Both the position numbers and the translations under genes were made by a program. The notes beneath the pieces are model-generated. The model ran no database searches. It was not told the DNA's origin and saw nothing but the letters and a program-made list of their open reading frames with translations. Positions 29,296-40,998 of a stretch of 64,000 nucleotides of DNA are shown piece after piece (position 1 is the stretch's first letter; each line of letters starts with the position of its first letter). The DNA is from Tanypteryx hageni (Eukaryota; Arthropoda; Insecta; Odonata; Petaluridae), in assembly GCA_028673005.1 (NCBI GenBank), contig CM054113.1, positions 40,242,117 to 40,306,116 of the forward strand, read 5' to 3'.

Positions 29296-30033
29296 GACGC
29301 CGAGCCACGACTAGATGATTTACAACCTAACGGACATCAATTTCTCCGATGCAGCAAAATCAGTCTTAGCGAAAGGTCTGAACATCGCTATTGCTCCAAA
29401 CAAAATACCTAATGAAGAAATTGTCTGGGAGTGGAAGCGGCCATCCGAAATCTGAATTCTGAATCTGAGGTGGCGCGTATTATTCGTAAAGCAAGACCAC
29501 CATCCTCCAACATCTCAACAGCCGAAAGACAGGCGATCAAAGTTTTGAAAAACAACAAAAGCATCTTGATTTTACAGGCAGATAAGCGAAACGCCACCTT
29601 AATCATCTCCTCGGAGGATTACGACGAGAAGATCCGCAATCTGCTGGACGATCCAACTTACTCCACACTCAAAGGCGACCCGACGATGAAAACCGAAAGG
29701 AAAAACATAGAGCTGATTAAGAAACCCTCTATACATATATAAACCAAAGTAACCTACCGTCGTCATCATCCAGGCCTACACGACTATATGGGTTACCAAA
29801 AATACACAAGAACGACGTTCCTCTGAGACACATCGTCCGCGCCATCGGCTCCCCAACATATCGGCCTGTCAAAATACTTCGCAAGCAGCTTACAGACGTA
29901 CGTAGGCGGAACGGAATCGCACGTGAAGAATTCAGCACATTTTATGGAAAGGCAAAACGACATGAAAGTATCGGAGAACGATATTCTAGTAAGCTTTGAC
30001 GTGATCTCACTCTTCACTAAGGTTCCCATAAAG
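29296..30033 (+). repeat. Internal PLE-B duplication, copy 1, S2
   Basis: It starts GACGCCGAGCCACGA and ends at TATAAAGGAC-type sequence. It carries the N-terminal PLE blocks up to reverse transcriptase motif A and repeats directly as 30034-30792. Confidence 0.85.
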
Positions 30034-30792
30034 GACGCCGAGCCATGAAAAGACGATTTACATCCTAACGGACGTCAATTTCTCCGATGCAGCAAAATCA
30101 GTCTTAGCGAAAGGTCTGAACTTCGCTATCGCTCCCAACAAAATACCTAAGGAAGAAATTGTCGTGGGAGTGGAACCGGCCATCCGAAATCTGAAATAGA
30201 ACCAAGCAGAAGAAATTCGCCAAGAGGTGGCGCATATTATTCGTAAAGCAAGACCGCCAACCTCCAACATCTCAACAGCCGAAAGTCAGGCCATCACAGA
30301 TTTGAAAAACAAGAAAATTATCGTGATTTTATCCTCTGATAAGGGAAACGCCACTTTATCATCTCCAAGGAGGACTACGACGAGAAGATCCGCAATCTGC
30401 TGGACAATCCAACTTACTCCACACTAAAAGGCGACCCGACGATGAAAACCGAAAGGAAAATCCGAGAGTTGATTTAGAAATCCTCAATACCTATTTAAGA
30501 CCAACGGAATTTACTGCCGTCATCAACCAGGCCTCCACAACTGTTTGGGTTACCAAAAATACACAAGAACGACGTTCCTCTGAGACCCATCGTCAGCGCC
30601 ATCGGCTCCCCAACACATCGGCTGTCAAAATACTTCGCACGCAGCTTACAGACGTACGTAGGCGGAACGGAATCGCACGTGAAGAATTCAGCACATTTCA
30701 TAGAAAGGCTAAACGACATGAAAGTTTCGGAGAACGATATTCTTGTAAGCTTTGACGTGACCTCACTTTTCACTAAGGTTCCTATAAAGGAC
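30034..30792 (+). repeat. Internal PLE-B duplication, copy 2, S2
   Basis: This is the second tandem copy; it continues into the rest of the reverse transcriptase. The copies differ by substitutions and small indels (for example NQAEEIRQEVAH is present only here). Confidence 0.85.
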
Positions 30793-31026
30793 TCCATCGA
30801 AATCTTGAAGAAGCTTATACATCATGGACTGCCGGCAGACTAACCGTATTTAACAGAATTCTGCCTCACCAACAACTACTTCCTGTGGAGCGGACAGTTT
30901 TACGACCAGAAGGAGGGAGCAGATATGGGCTGTCCTCTCTCCCCCGTCATAGCCAATCTATATATGGAGCATTTCGAGTCTAAGGCGCTCGTCCTCAACC
31001 TTCATGCTGGCTGCGTTACGTGGATG

Positions 31027-32701
31027 CAGGGGTATGAAACTCTTATGGGAGAATAGATTCCCAGTTTTTACACGTAGTTCACCATGCTAAGGTGTCCGCG
31101 ATAGGCGCTGCAGTCGCAGTCGGCTCTCTCTCTCTCTCTCTCTCATTTTCTACCTCTATTTCTCTCTCTCTCTCTCTACCGCATCACCACAGCGCCACAC
31201 GTTCCTTGTGTCTCGTAACGGAACAGCGGCCATTTTTCTTGAAAAAAGTTGGCCATTGCTTATTGAGAGGTTGTCAGTTACTCTGATTTTGTCAAGTAGA
31301 TATATAGTAGATATGCATTCATCACTGTTTAAGAAAACGTGACGGAATGATTTTGTTCTGATGTCCAATCAACAGGTAAATCTTAAATATATCATATATT
31401 TTTGAAAAAAAGATTAACGAACTAGTTCTACGAATAGTTATGTGAATTCGTTTTGTGAGAATGCTTTTATATTTTCTTAACAGATACCTCCAATGGATAT
31501 ATCTTCTAGGAAGGAAGTAAAGAAATTTCTCTCTTTTGTTGGTGTACGAGAAGCATTTTGAGAGGAAATATTTCTCATTTTCAGGTGTTAAGCCTCGCTT
31601 ACTTCACCTAGCTGTGTCGTCCATTGCCCTGGCCGTGAATATGGTTCGTGTCAGTTCACAAAATAAGCAGTAATTTTAGATTGAGCAACTGAAATTTCTG
31701 TATAAAAACTTCTCGCGGTTATCAGTAGATTATAGTGAGTTTTATAAGTTAAACTGCAACAGAGACGCCAGAGGATAGAATTGTGCCTGTAATAGAATGA
31801 AATAAGTGTACCATAGCGATGTCTCATTGTTTTAATTTGAAATATTTTGAATTTACAGAAATTGTTAACTTGAATATTTTTTGTTTCTCATTATGCATTT
31901 GTTTATAATCCTAGACATAATTCTTCTTTGTTTCAAAACATTTAGAAATATGTATATATTTTTCGATCGAGAAATTGAAATCTCTATATCAAAAGTTTTC
32001 CTTATTATATGATGAATACATATAGATCTTAAATGGTCTAACTGTAACTGCTGTGAACACGTAAACGTCAGCAAATACAACTGTGCTTGGAATAAATTAT
32101 AGATAAAGTGCACATTTTCTAGTGCAATGTGATGTGTTTAATTTTACAAATGGTAATGTGATCATCATAGAAACATTGTTTATGGGCCGTAAGCGCATTT
32201 GCCTTATTTTACATTTATTGCAACATTTGAAGCATGCCCATTGCCTCCAGCATCAATTTCATTAGGTTTAGCATGTTTAATGATTGACATTCTTAGAAAT
32301 ACATTTTCGCTCTTTTTACAGGTGCAACAGAAAGAGAATGTGTTCCAGGGCCGAAGAAATCACTTTACAAATAGATTTTTGCTTGATCCACAAATTCATT
32401 CATGACGTGAAAGTTTGACGTTTTTCGTCGTCCACGTGAATTTCCTTTAATAACGTTTCATGCATAAAAGGTATTAACGTTATAAAATTCTGTTACAATA
32501 ATTCATTTTTATATCTTGATTGTATAATATTTATGTAAAAATACCTCACTGTTATGTAATTTGATAATGACTTTGTACTCTCGTAATGTGTGATATATGG
32601 TAATAAGTTTGATTTCTATATGCAATTTTTTCATTTAAGTCCATTTTATCTGTTAAATTTCTGTTAAGTTTCCGGTCTTTCCGTAGGGGTACTAGACTTT
32701 G
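31027..32701. mobile_element. hAT-like non-autonomous DNA element, S2 copy (1,675 bp)
   Basis: It starts CAGGGGTATGAAACTC and is inserted in PLE-B between CGTGGATG (31019-31026) and CGTGAATG (32702-32709). The left end is hAT-like; the right end pairs poorly with it. No transposase is present. Confidence 0.62.
31122..31178. repeat. CT microsatellite inside the hAT-like element, S2
   Basis: Two (CT)n runs; the first is longer and the second shorter than in S1. Confidence 0.85.
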
Positions 32702-33829
32702 CGTGAATGACACATTCGTCATTTGGCCCCATGGGACAAATAAACTTCATGAGTTCCACCGTCAACTCAACCAAGTCCACCCGGCCATCCAGTTCACCAT
32801 GGAAGTCGAAGAGAACGGCACCCTACCATTTCTCGACGTCATGGTGAAGAAGAGACCTGACGGAAGCCTTGGACACAGCGTATTTCGGAAAAAACGCATA
32901 CTGACCGTTACCTGCATGCTGCCTCTCATCACCATCCTCAGCAGAAGGCATCAAAAATCAAGACCCTGATGCACCGAAAAAAGACGGTCTCCGATCCCGA
33001 GTCGCTAAAAGACGAAGAAGAGCATATAAGAAGGGCACTTATGAATAATGGCTACAGTCACCCCTTCATCCGGCGGAACATAAAACCGAAGCAAAAACCT
33101 TCGGTGGAACGACCAAAGCCCACAGCCTACGCAAAAATTCCCTTCATCGCCGGGACATCAGAACGCATAGACAGGGTTCTACAAAAAGAAAATATCGTCG
33201 TCCGTTCAAACACGCTAAGAAAAATAAAAGAAGAACTTCCGTCTGCGAAAAATGCACTCGGCCCGCTAACATCTGAAGGAGTCAACAGGATTCCATGCAG
33301 CTGCGGACACGTATATGTAGGACAAACGGGACGATCCATTCGCTGGCGCTTAGGCGAACATAATCGGGCCATGATGAACAAGAATTTGACGGAGTCGGCC
33401 ATAGCGGAGCACTTCACCTGCGGCCCGGTACATAAAAACAGGCTCGGGGAAACGAAATTGCTCGCGAAAGAAGATCGATATTTTCCGAGGTTAATTCGCG
33501 AAGCTATGAAAATCGAAAAACATCCAGTCAATTTCAACCGGGACGACGGTTTGCACATTAGCGCAACATGGAAGCGACTCTTCCAACGGAAACGTGAAAG
33601 GGTAGAAAATACGTTGGAGCAACCACGAAAGAGAAAAGGATAGCAACTCGAATGATCCAATCAGCGATGGACAACGGTTAAACTAGGAAGGCCGAGTGGA
33701 TATAAAAGCAGATCCCTACAATCTGATCTCACTTCGTCTCCTCAAGATGCAGACTGCAATGTCTGCGAAACGTCTAGAGCCAGAAATGCCGCCAACGCAG
33801 CGAAACCCGAAAACCTCCACCAGCATTCA
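32702..33829 (+). pseudogene. PLE-B right part in S2: end of reverse transcriptase, intact-frame GIY-YIG domain
   Basis: The reverse transcriptase end (NDTFVIWPHG...FLDVMV) is followed by a frameshift near 32900. A 224-codon frame at 32969-33643 then spans the linker, GVN...VYVGQTGRSIRWRLGEH and the KHPVNFNRDDG block to the natural C-terminus (QPRKRKG). Of the three spacers only this one keeps the last block, which S1 and S3 lost in a 68-bp deletion (33510-33577 here). The GIY tyrosine is Asn, so nuclease activity is doubtful even though the frame is open. Confidence 0.88.
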
Positions 33830-33839
33830 TAAGTATTCT
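33825..33839. repeat. Right target-site duplication of spacer composite S2
   Basis: ATTCATAAGTATTCT, matching 25705-25719; the first five bases are shared with the PLE end. Confidence 0.75.
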
Positions 33840-33860
33840 GTTGGTAAACAGAAAGAAAAT

Positions 33861-33866
33861 AATAAA
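33861..33866 (+). promoter_or_regulatory. Candidate poly(A) signal AATAAA, now 8.2 kb after the U1 carrier stop codon
   Basis: By the target duplication, this was the 3' UTR continuation of the upstream carrier gene before the composite inserted. Transcripts of the U1 copy would have to cross the whole spacer to use it, or end earlier. Confidence 0.4.
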
Positions 33867-35607
33867 TGTATAATTTCTTCATACAAGAAAAAGGCTTTAG
33901 CCTGTTAATTATGACTGAAGCAATTTCGAGTGTTTTAGCAATTTTGGTCATCTTTGCTGACAACATAATTATTTTGTGTGGATGTGATTTTGATAGGCTC
34001 TTTAGTGAAAAACATCGTCTTTATTTCAAAATCTTCTGTATAATACCTGTCTATTTATTTTTTATATACTATATAGTTTTTTTGTATTATCTAAGAGCTC
34101 AGGCTGATTTTTTACAGTTTGAAAGTATTACGCAAATTATCTGATGGCTGAATCTTGAATGTTGTGCCAAGCAATAGTCGACATTGTTATAACTATCTAA
34201 TAAAAAACATTCACCTTCTACATGCATCTACTTATGAGTAGGCTGTGTTGAAAAGATTTCAGCATATTCTGATGCATTAACTAGTGCATTTATTTATTTT
34301 TATTAAATTAATATCTCCGCATATATAAATTATCCCTTCATGAATAACCAAAAGTGGGTAAATGATACCAGCAAAGTGGTTAATGAACTCCCAAAAGCTG
34401 TGATGTCAAGCAACAGTTACATTTATTTGAGCCTTCTGGCAGTATAGGATGGTCGAGGGTATTTAATAACACACATAATTTTCATTATTGTAAAATTCTA
34501 AAAAAAGAACAGATAGAACACTTAGCATTGATTGTTGTGTGTTCCTTGACTAAGTGTAATTTTAGTTACGAATTATAATGTACTCCAGTATATTCCATAT
34601 ACTGTCAATGCTTAAGCATCTAAATATCTTTTGTGCATTTCACAAAATTAAACTTTAAACTTAATAAAACAGAAACGTCAACCCGAAGAAGGATTTTCAC
34701 ATAGATTAAACAAGTTACAAGCTGCTATACACAAAAGATAAAATCTTGTTTAATGGCATGTCTTAATTGTACAATATTATACATCAATGCCTTTTAAGGT
34801 TGCATTTAAATCTACTTTCAAGTCATTCCAACAAGCTCTTTTACAATAAGCATTACATTGTTAATTGCCTGCATATAACTGTTGTGAATCAATGACCAAT
34901 GTATCATCAATATTTTTATCTTGTAACTTCTGGCTGAAACTGAGTACCCAATACAGTTTCCAGTGTTTACAATATTACACTAATAAATTTGTGTTTTAAT
35001 TTTGAGACTTTGTATTTGTTCAAATGTGGTGTTAAATTTCCTACCTTGTTATCCTCTCTTTGACAACGACAAAATGTTGCCCCTTGAAATGCTCAAGCCC
35101 TTCTACCACATCAAGGTAAAAAGGTCAACCAAGTAACATCAGGTGGTGATAATTTTCATGTGTAGAATATGGGTTGTGTAGTATTTGTTTTAATAATTGA
35201 GAATCGTGAAAAAAAAATAATGTCGTGTTGAAGCGGAAATTTTAGTTATTTTGAACTTGGTGCACATACCCAAATAAAAATCTCCATCAATATGTTGATG
35301 CGGCCGTTATAATTATTTAAAATTTAAACAAATAGATAAATATTATTTCACTACTAGATAGGGTACAACTTTAAAATTTGGCAAAAATGTGTGGTTTTAG
35401 TATCCTACTGTGAAAAAAGTATAATATTCTTGAAATTGCAAAATTTAGGGATTGGTTTACTACATTATAGTTACACAAGGAAAGAATGAAAATCGGTTAA
35501 GAGGTGAAATCTTTAGAATTAAAAATATATTTCCAATGACGAAATGTGTCTCTGAAAAATGAATGTTTTTTCAAGGTGAGTATGCAAGCACCTTTTACTA
35601 TTTTACT

Positions 35608-35680
35608 CGGGCGACTTTAACATTGGGAGCCAGACACGCTGACCACCCCTCAGCCGAGGACGGCTGAAGTGGGGCCGTTA
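35608..35680 (-). mobile_element. tRNA-related SINE head fragment, U2
   Basis: Counterpart of 7530-7602; the minus strand carries the GGTGGTCAGCGTGTCTGGCT A-box region. Confidence 0.45.
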
Positions 35681-36309
35681 AGAATGACAAATCAAACAAA
35701 AAGACAGATGGGAAAGAGGTATGGTGGAGAGAGGAGGAGGAAAATAGGAAATATCTCGCCATAAAGTCACCAAAAGGAATTCTTTCAATGGTGTTTTCGG
35801 AATGGATTGGAGAATTCTTTTAAATACAAACTCGCTAGTGAGGAAAAAATGAATAAATTTTGATTGTTCCAGAAAAAAATCTATTGCCTTTGGCATAAAA
35901 AGTCGTTAACATATGGTAAAAAGTACTGATATGAGCGTTTTCCAAGAGATGTTTCGTGAAGTAGCAAATGGGTGACAGAAATTCAAAATATAATTCGTGT
36001 TCACTTATCCTCTTCTCAAAACTTGGTTGCTGTTTGCGGTACCACGAATGTCACCCAAGTTCTGGTACTTTCCAATACTGGACAACTTTTTTAAGTAGTC
36101 TTTAGCCTTTAGAAATATCTTGAAAAGTCAAATTAATGACACCAACTTTTATATGCACTAAAAATTAAGCAATAAATATTAAATTAACATGATTGAGTGG
36201 TACGGAGTGTAAAAATGGTTTTGGGTGAATAGAAATTGTTAGACAAAGAAATAAATTTCGCTATAAAATACTTAACCGCACATAATTATTTTCAATATAT
36301 AGTACATTT

Positions 36310-36501
36310 GGTTCTTTTCTGTCTCTATCTCTCTCCCCCTCTACCCCGCTCTCTCCCCTTCTCCCTCTTCCTCTCCCTCCACTCTCCCACCCTCTCCACC
36401 CACTCCCCTCCCTCTCCCCTTAACCCCCCCTTACCATTCCCCCTTCCCATCCCACTCCCTTTCCAACGCCCTCCCCTCCCCCTCTCACGCTCTCTCTCCT
36501 C
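36310..36501. repeat. Polypyrimidine (C/T) tract, U2
   Basis: Counterpart of 8236-8424, with a few base differences. Confidence 0.85.
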
Positions 36502-37087
36502 AAGCGGGTGCTGAACATTTCAAATATATTGAGCTGCTACAAATAAAACATTGGAAGGCAGTTTTGGTTTTCATTTTTGGACGTGCGACGGTCCAGGACG
36601 GTATAACTGCAACATGTCGTAGGAAATTTCCGAAACCGTGTGAAAGAACTGTCCCGAAAAAAATTACGTGGACACAGGCAAGCGGTTTTTCAGACCGGCA
36701 ACGAAACTAAACCCGCTCTAGTACGCACAGGTCCAAAGCTAGAAGGCAACTACCGTGAAGTAAACAAAGCCACCTCCAGGATACAAAGCTAAACAAAACC
36801 TCAAAGGCCTAAATGATCCATGGACCATAAAATAGACTATTGAAATTTTTCGTGTGGTCTGAGAGACCGATGCCTGTGGTTACGGGTTAACGTGCTTTCA
36901 TCTTGGGCTTTTTTCAAATTTTGTCATACAACAACAAACGCCGCCGAACGAGAAAATTGCAATTGTATGTCCAGTAGGTATTGTTATTGTTTTTATGCGG
37001 TAACTTGATGGTACAGAATTAGGGGCGAAGATAGTTCTCGTCGTTGAGGGTCCTCGGCTTTGTAATGTTTGAATACAGCTACTTTAA

Positions 37088-37166
37088 CGCTGCGGTTCTC
37101 CAAGTGTGCTCCGCGGACCACTGTTGGGCTTCGAGTGTCTTTCAGGTGGTCCGCGGGCGGCCGGAA
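37088..37166. mobile_element. hAT-type terminus fragment, U2
   Basis: Counterpart of 9010-9090 (GGTTCTCCAAGTGTG and GGTCCGCGGG blocks). Confidence 0.35.
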
Positions 37167-37444
37167 AATGAAATTTACAAATATCGATCACTAAAGTCGA
37201 AGCCATGCGTGAGACCTAACCAGAAGCTGTATCGCGAGCAACGTCACACTACTGGACCGGCTCACGTAATTAATTATATTAAAACAGTTCCATAATTTAC
37301 TCCTTTATTCGAAATCGATTCGTTCGTGTAGCTCAACCAATTTCACCTAAACGTTGAAAAAGTATTTAGGACAGTTATCTGAGAGAAAGGTTTAACTAAC
37401 ACTTGGCGCCACATTCGTCCCGAGTGGCACTGAGGCGCTGAGTC

Positions 37445-38421
37445 TGGGGTTCCACCTCTTCCGGAATTCTGGGAGTCTCCCGGAATTAACCAATCTTAGA
37501 TACATTTCTCCCGGAATCTGGTAGAACTTTTCCGGCAGCCCAAAATCTTCGAAATTGAATTTACCTAGTACTAATTTGAGATTTTGATAGAATCCTATCC
37601 ATTGATGCCATTGAAGTGATAAATAATGTACAAATATGCTCTTTATACAGGAGCATGTTGGTTACCACGCTAACGTGCCAATAAAGGTTCGTCTGATTTT
37701 TATTTTTATTTAAACCAATTATTATACATTCAATATTGTTTTAGATTTCATTTCAAAAGTAAATGGAGATGACGGAGTATTAAATAATAGTGTAACGCTT
37801 GTGTTTTAAGCTTCAGTATCCACCGCAGCTTGTGACCGTTGTTCAATGCTATTAACGAATCGTGCTGTGAAGTTCGAGGCAAATTAAATGTGGACCATGT
37901 CAAGACTGAAATTCACGAATGAACCAATTTTAAATACTCTTTTAAAGATATCCATGCCCTTTTACTATCAAAACCAGATCTTTTGGAGACTGCTGGATGT
38001 TGTTCGAATAACAAATTCAAATGAAATATTACTACTGAAGTAATGCTATTTTTAAGATTTATTTATTATATTTCATATAATAAAGCAAAACTGACGTTAT
38101 ATATTAATATATTTTCTAAATAAAAAATACAATTATTCTATGTTCTCATTAGGTGTTTTTTAACCTACAAACGATATCGCGGTTAACTATTCATATGGAT
38201 ATCGCCCGGAATCAGCCGTTTTCAACGTGACAACTCTAACTTTAAAAATAAAACGAGATTAAATAATCATTATTGATTTTACTAATAACTAAATAAAATA
38301 AGTTTCATTGGTCACTTTAGTTGTTTTTCGACCTAGAGAAAATACTCCCGGATTCTCCCGGAATTTTCTATCATGAAAAGGAAATCTCCCGGAATCAACT
38401 ACTCATAAGGTGGCAACCCTG
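37445..38421. mobile_element. hAT-like element, left member of an inverted pair, U2
   Basis: Counterpart of 9369-10344. Flanks GCTGAGTC (37437-37444) and GGTGAGTC (38422-38429). Confidence 0.65.
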
Positions 38422-38649
38422 GGTGAGTCCCTTCCTACTTATTTCCTTTTATATCTCGCATATCATTCTTCCGCTGTTACTAAATTTCATTTTTTTATAT
38501 TTTCTCAGATGTGCTGATTCAAGTCGGTTGATGCTCATTTTACTCCTATGGAATTCACGTCCCTGATTTCTGAAATTCTTACAACTACAGATAATATTTT
38601 CTCTTCACACAAGAGACGTCTTGAAAATTTGCTCGTAGAAACAGGAAAC

Positions 38650-39582
38650 TAGGGTTGCCACCTCATGAGTAGTTGATTCCGAGAGATTTCCACCGAATGA
38701 ATAGCAAATTTCGGGAGAAACCGGGAGGATTTTATCTAGGTCAAAAAACCGGGTGTGAGCAATGAAACTATTTTATTTAATTATTGGGAAACATATAATG
38801 ATATTTAATATTTATTTTATTGTTAAATTTACAGTTGCCATCTTGTAAATTGTTGATTCCGGAAGTTAATAGGTTAAAAAAAGCTAATGAGGACCATAAA
38901 ATTTGGTTTATTTATCATTTACAAAATATATGAATGTTTAACATTAATTTTGTTTTAACATTACTCTATGAATTATAATAACAAATTCGTAAAAATAGCA
39001 TTACTTCAAAAGCCGTGTTTCATTTATGTAATTTGAATTTGTATTTTGAACTACTCTAGCAGTCTCCAAAAGATCTGATTTTGACAGAAAAAGGCATTGA
39101 AATCTTTAGGTGAGTAATTAAAATTGGTGTATACTGAAATTTCCGCCTTGACATGATGCACACTTAATTAGTTTCGACCTTTACTCAACAAAACATTAAT
39201 GACATTGAATACATGTTCGCAGGTTTCGTTGGATACTGAAACTGACAGCACAAACGTTACAATTTTGCTTAATTCTCCGCCAACCTCATTTACTTTTGAA
39301 AAGAAATCTAAAACAATGGTGAATGTTTCTATATTGCTTTAAATTGAAATAAAAATCAGGCGACCCGTCACTGGCCCGTCAGATTTGGTAACCAACATGG
39401 TTCTGTATAAAGAGGAGATTTATCCATTAAGTATCGTTTCATTGAATTAGATTCTACCAAAATCTCAACTTAATATAAGGTAAAAATATTAGTAAAGCTG
39501 AAAATTACATCATTACAAAGATTCTGGGCTCCCGAACAAGTTCTACCAGATTCCAGGAGAGATGTATCTATGGTGGGTTAAA
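38650..39582. mobile_element. hAT-like element, right member of an inverted pair, U2
   Basis: Counterpart of 10573-11520. It has a small internal loss near 38870 relative to U1 (the GAGAGACATTCTGTAG segment). Confidence 0.6.
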
Positions 39583-40260
39583 TTTTGTAAATCAAATCTT
39601 TTTGAACGCGTTTAATTCATGAAAAATAAAACGTTTATGTAGCCCATAGTAGGTAAACGTTTACAATAAAATCAGAATCTCTGATATTGTCATCAGTTTC
39701 CAGTTAGTACCCTGTAAAATTAAAATAAAAATCTTGTAGCATATGAATCGTCATTGTCTGTTCTACGATAACTGCAATCTCGATTTTTTTATTTTCACAA
39801 AATTTCGTGTGCATGTTCAAATAACTTAAGAGACGACTGCCAATAGTTTTTCTAGAACACCACACTTATAGTTCCTGAGCTAATTTTTAAGTCTTATCCA
39901 ATCAAAACGAAATTTAGCGGACACACAGAAAACATCAAACAACGAAGAAAACGCCAAATAAAAATTTCCCTAAAATGTACCCCAGAGGCACGCAATTTGC
40001 GTTGGCGCGGTCTCTTATGTTGAATCCCTGTGCACTTGGTCTGTTTGCTTGATTATCCGTTTGTCTGTCCTGCTACAACTTTTGTCTCAACGAGGAGACA
40101 AGGCTCAGGTTCATTTGCCATTAGTCCGGTATTTCGTGCGATTCTTGAAATTACATTTCTTTCATTCATATTTTACTTCCGAGGGCAGCGCTTTCAATTC
40201 CAATCAAATTTTACATCCACACTGTAGGAGAACTACGAAGACGATAATAATATTGAACGT

Positions 40261-40320
40261 GATAGATGGTAGATGAATCGCCAATGATGAATGCTGCTTT
40301 GTATCCGAAACACCTACCTA
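40261..40320 (+). repeat. 60-bp direct repeat, copy 1, U2
   Basis: Counterpart of 12199-12258; recurs at 40938-40998. Confidence 0.8.
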
Positions 40321-40937
40321 CGTGATTCCCCCCACCAGCCCAAGGCGGCTTGAGCGAGGCCAAACATCCCGCGGATCCCCTGGTATTATAGATGAGAGAT
40401 GGAGGAACAATTAGCGTAACGGCATCATTACGCGGGAAACATAATCTTGACAGCAACTCGGACAAATTATGGCATTAACCTCGAGTAACATCCTGATTCT
40501 CGATGAAATTATGATTTACTTTTCCGTACAATATGGGAATCGACGTCTCTTTGTACCTGTCATTCATTTTCTTTGAATTTTAGCGTGCAGCCCTACATCT
40601 CTACGGCATTCGGCCTTCCTGCTTCAGAAACCATCACGTTTCATATAAATAATATTACAAACTGAAAAAAATATCTGCGATGACTGCCTAAGATACTTCT
40701 GCTCGCATACGGCAGTGTTTTTAACAATTTATTCAAAAAAAATGTAAAATGACCTTCGATAAAACAATTAGGTATTCTGCGAGAGAGATTTGTGAATAAG
40801 ATCATTTTCATTGTTTGCTAAATGATATTGTGTTAAAATAATTTTTAATTGTTAAAATTTTCATTTTCGTGTGGTAACATTGATGCAAAACGTGAGAATG
40901 TGACAAGTCAACTCAATGGTATGGAGAAGTAAGTAAT

Positions 40938-40998
40938 GATAGATGGTAGATGAATCGCCAATGACGAAGGCTGCTTTGTATCCGAAACACATACCTAC
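40938..40998 (+). repeat. 60-bp direct repeat, copy 2, U2
   Basis: Counterpart of 12848-12908. Confidence 0.8.

Larger units (their letters stand above)
28842..31026 (+). pseudogene. PLE-B left part in S2: leader, N-terminal region and reverse transcriptase up to YVD
   Basis: It runs from the pLTR-like leader through the PLE N-terminal blocks (NISTAERQAI, DKRNATLIISSEDYDEKI, LLDDPTYSTLKGDPT) to reverse transcriptase motif A (SFDVTSLFTKVPIKD, near 30750) and motif B (GADMGCPLSPVIANLYME, near 30918). It breaks off inside the YVDD codons at 31026, where the hAT-like element is inserted. A 738-bp block is duplicated in tandem (29296-30033 and 30034-30792). Several stops and shifts make it non-functional. 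Confidence 0.85.
33867..37087. other. U2 non-coding flank, AT-rich
   Basis: This is the counterpart of 5788-9009 and no gene was recognised. It contains the SINE-like fragment near 35608-35680 and the polypyrimidine tract at 36310-36501. Confidence 0.6.
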
